Source: an uncultured bacterium (GTDB lineage Bacteria > Cyanobacteriota > Vampirovibrionia > Gastranaerophilales > Gastranaerophilaceae). From it: a stretch of DNA of 5,098 nt. Position 1 is the first letter of the stretch. The number at the start of each line of letters is the position of its first letter. Location of the stretch: positions 1 to 5,098 of the forward strand of contig CASGAK010000188.1 of the NCBI GenBank assembly GCA_949299435.1, in the 5' to 3' direction. This document shows positions 5,073-5,098 of the stretch, one piece after another. A program made the position numbers and the translations under genes. The notes below the pieces were generated by a model that was not told where the DNA came from, did not search any database, and saw only the letters and a list, made by a program, of their open reading frames with translations.

Positions 5073-5098
5073 ATGCCAGGAAAAACAATAACGGTTGA
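5073..5098 (+). CDS. Start of a gene cut by the window end
   Basis: An ATG opens a frame encoding MPGKTITV followed by an incomplete GA- codon (Asp or Glu). The window ends there, so the family cannot be identified. The start is supported by the AAGGAGGT sequence at ideal spacing and by a promoter upstream. It diverges from the RelA/SpoT-like gene across 206 bp. The strong translation signal hints at a well-expressed protein, but nothing about function can be read from eight residues. Confidence 0.7.

Overview
The window is AT-rich bacterial DNA with the standard code. It looks like a low-GC gut lineage related to Cyanobacteria (Gastranaerophilales, also called Melainabacteria/Vampirovibrionia). 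Three sequence clues suggest this: a prepilin N-terminus of the form AFTLAEVLITLGIIGV with a C-terminal DVNG...NPNRWGHDLF segment, and short FG or FSG motifs (SPSFGA, LNFGIK, VTFSGK) near the N-termini of two otherwise unrelated proteins. I connect these motifs with that lineage from memory. The assignment is an inference, and another low-GC lineage is possible.

Layout. Positions 3-659 hold the 3' part of a plus-strand gene of unknown function whose start lies before the window. Positions 815-1170 form a minus-strand tRNA unit. Reading on the minus strand, it has a TTGACA promoter (1140-1170), a roughly 110-base leader that can form hairpins (1028-1137), tRNA-Val(TAC) with encoded CCA (952-1027), a 12-bp hairpin with A/T tracts that can act as a terminator (922-950), and tRNA-Ala(GGC) without encoded CCA (815-887). 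Next is a small XRE-type helix-turn-helix regulator on the minus strand (1184-1468). It is transcribed divergently from a type IV pilin-like protein on the plus strand (1547-2245). The 78 bases between them carry a 14-bp periodic, palindrome-rich array that could be the regulator's operator.

Downstream of the pilin is an RlmD/RlmCD-type rRNA uracil-C5 methyltransferase (2267-3616). An extended -10 box sits so close to its ATG that the mRNA may be leaderless. Its stop codon overlaps by 4 bp the stop of a convergent minus-strand gene (3613-4866). That gene encodes a 417-residue protein with the sequence pattern of a very divergent RelA/SpoT-like nucleotidyltransferase fold. A 206-bp divergent promoter region follows (4867-5072), and then the first eight full codons of a gene with a near-perfect Shine-Dalgarno sequence (5073-5098).

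How they work together. The window looks like ordinary chromosome with housekeeping genes (two tRNAs, an rRNA modification enzyme) mixed with lineage-specific genes (pilin-like protein, RelA/SpoT-like protein, unknown left-edge protein). I see no insertion sequence, CRISPR array, integrase or attachment site. The most interesting items are the RelA/SpoT-like protein, the shared FG/FSG N-terminal motif, and the iteron-like array between the regulator and the pilin gene.
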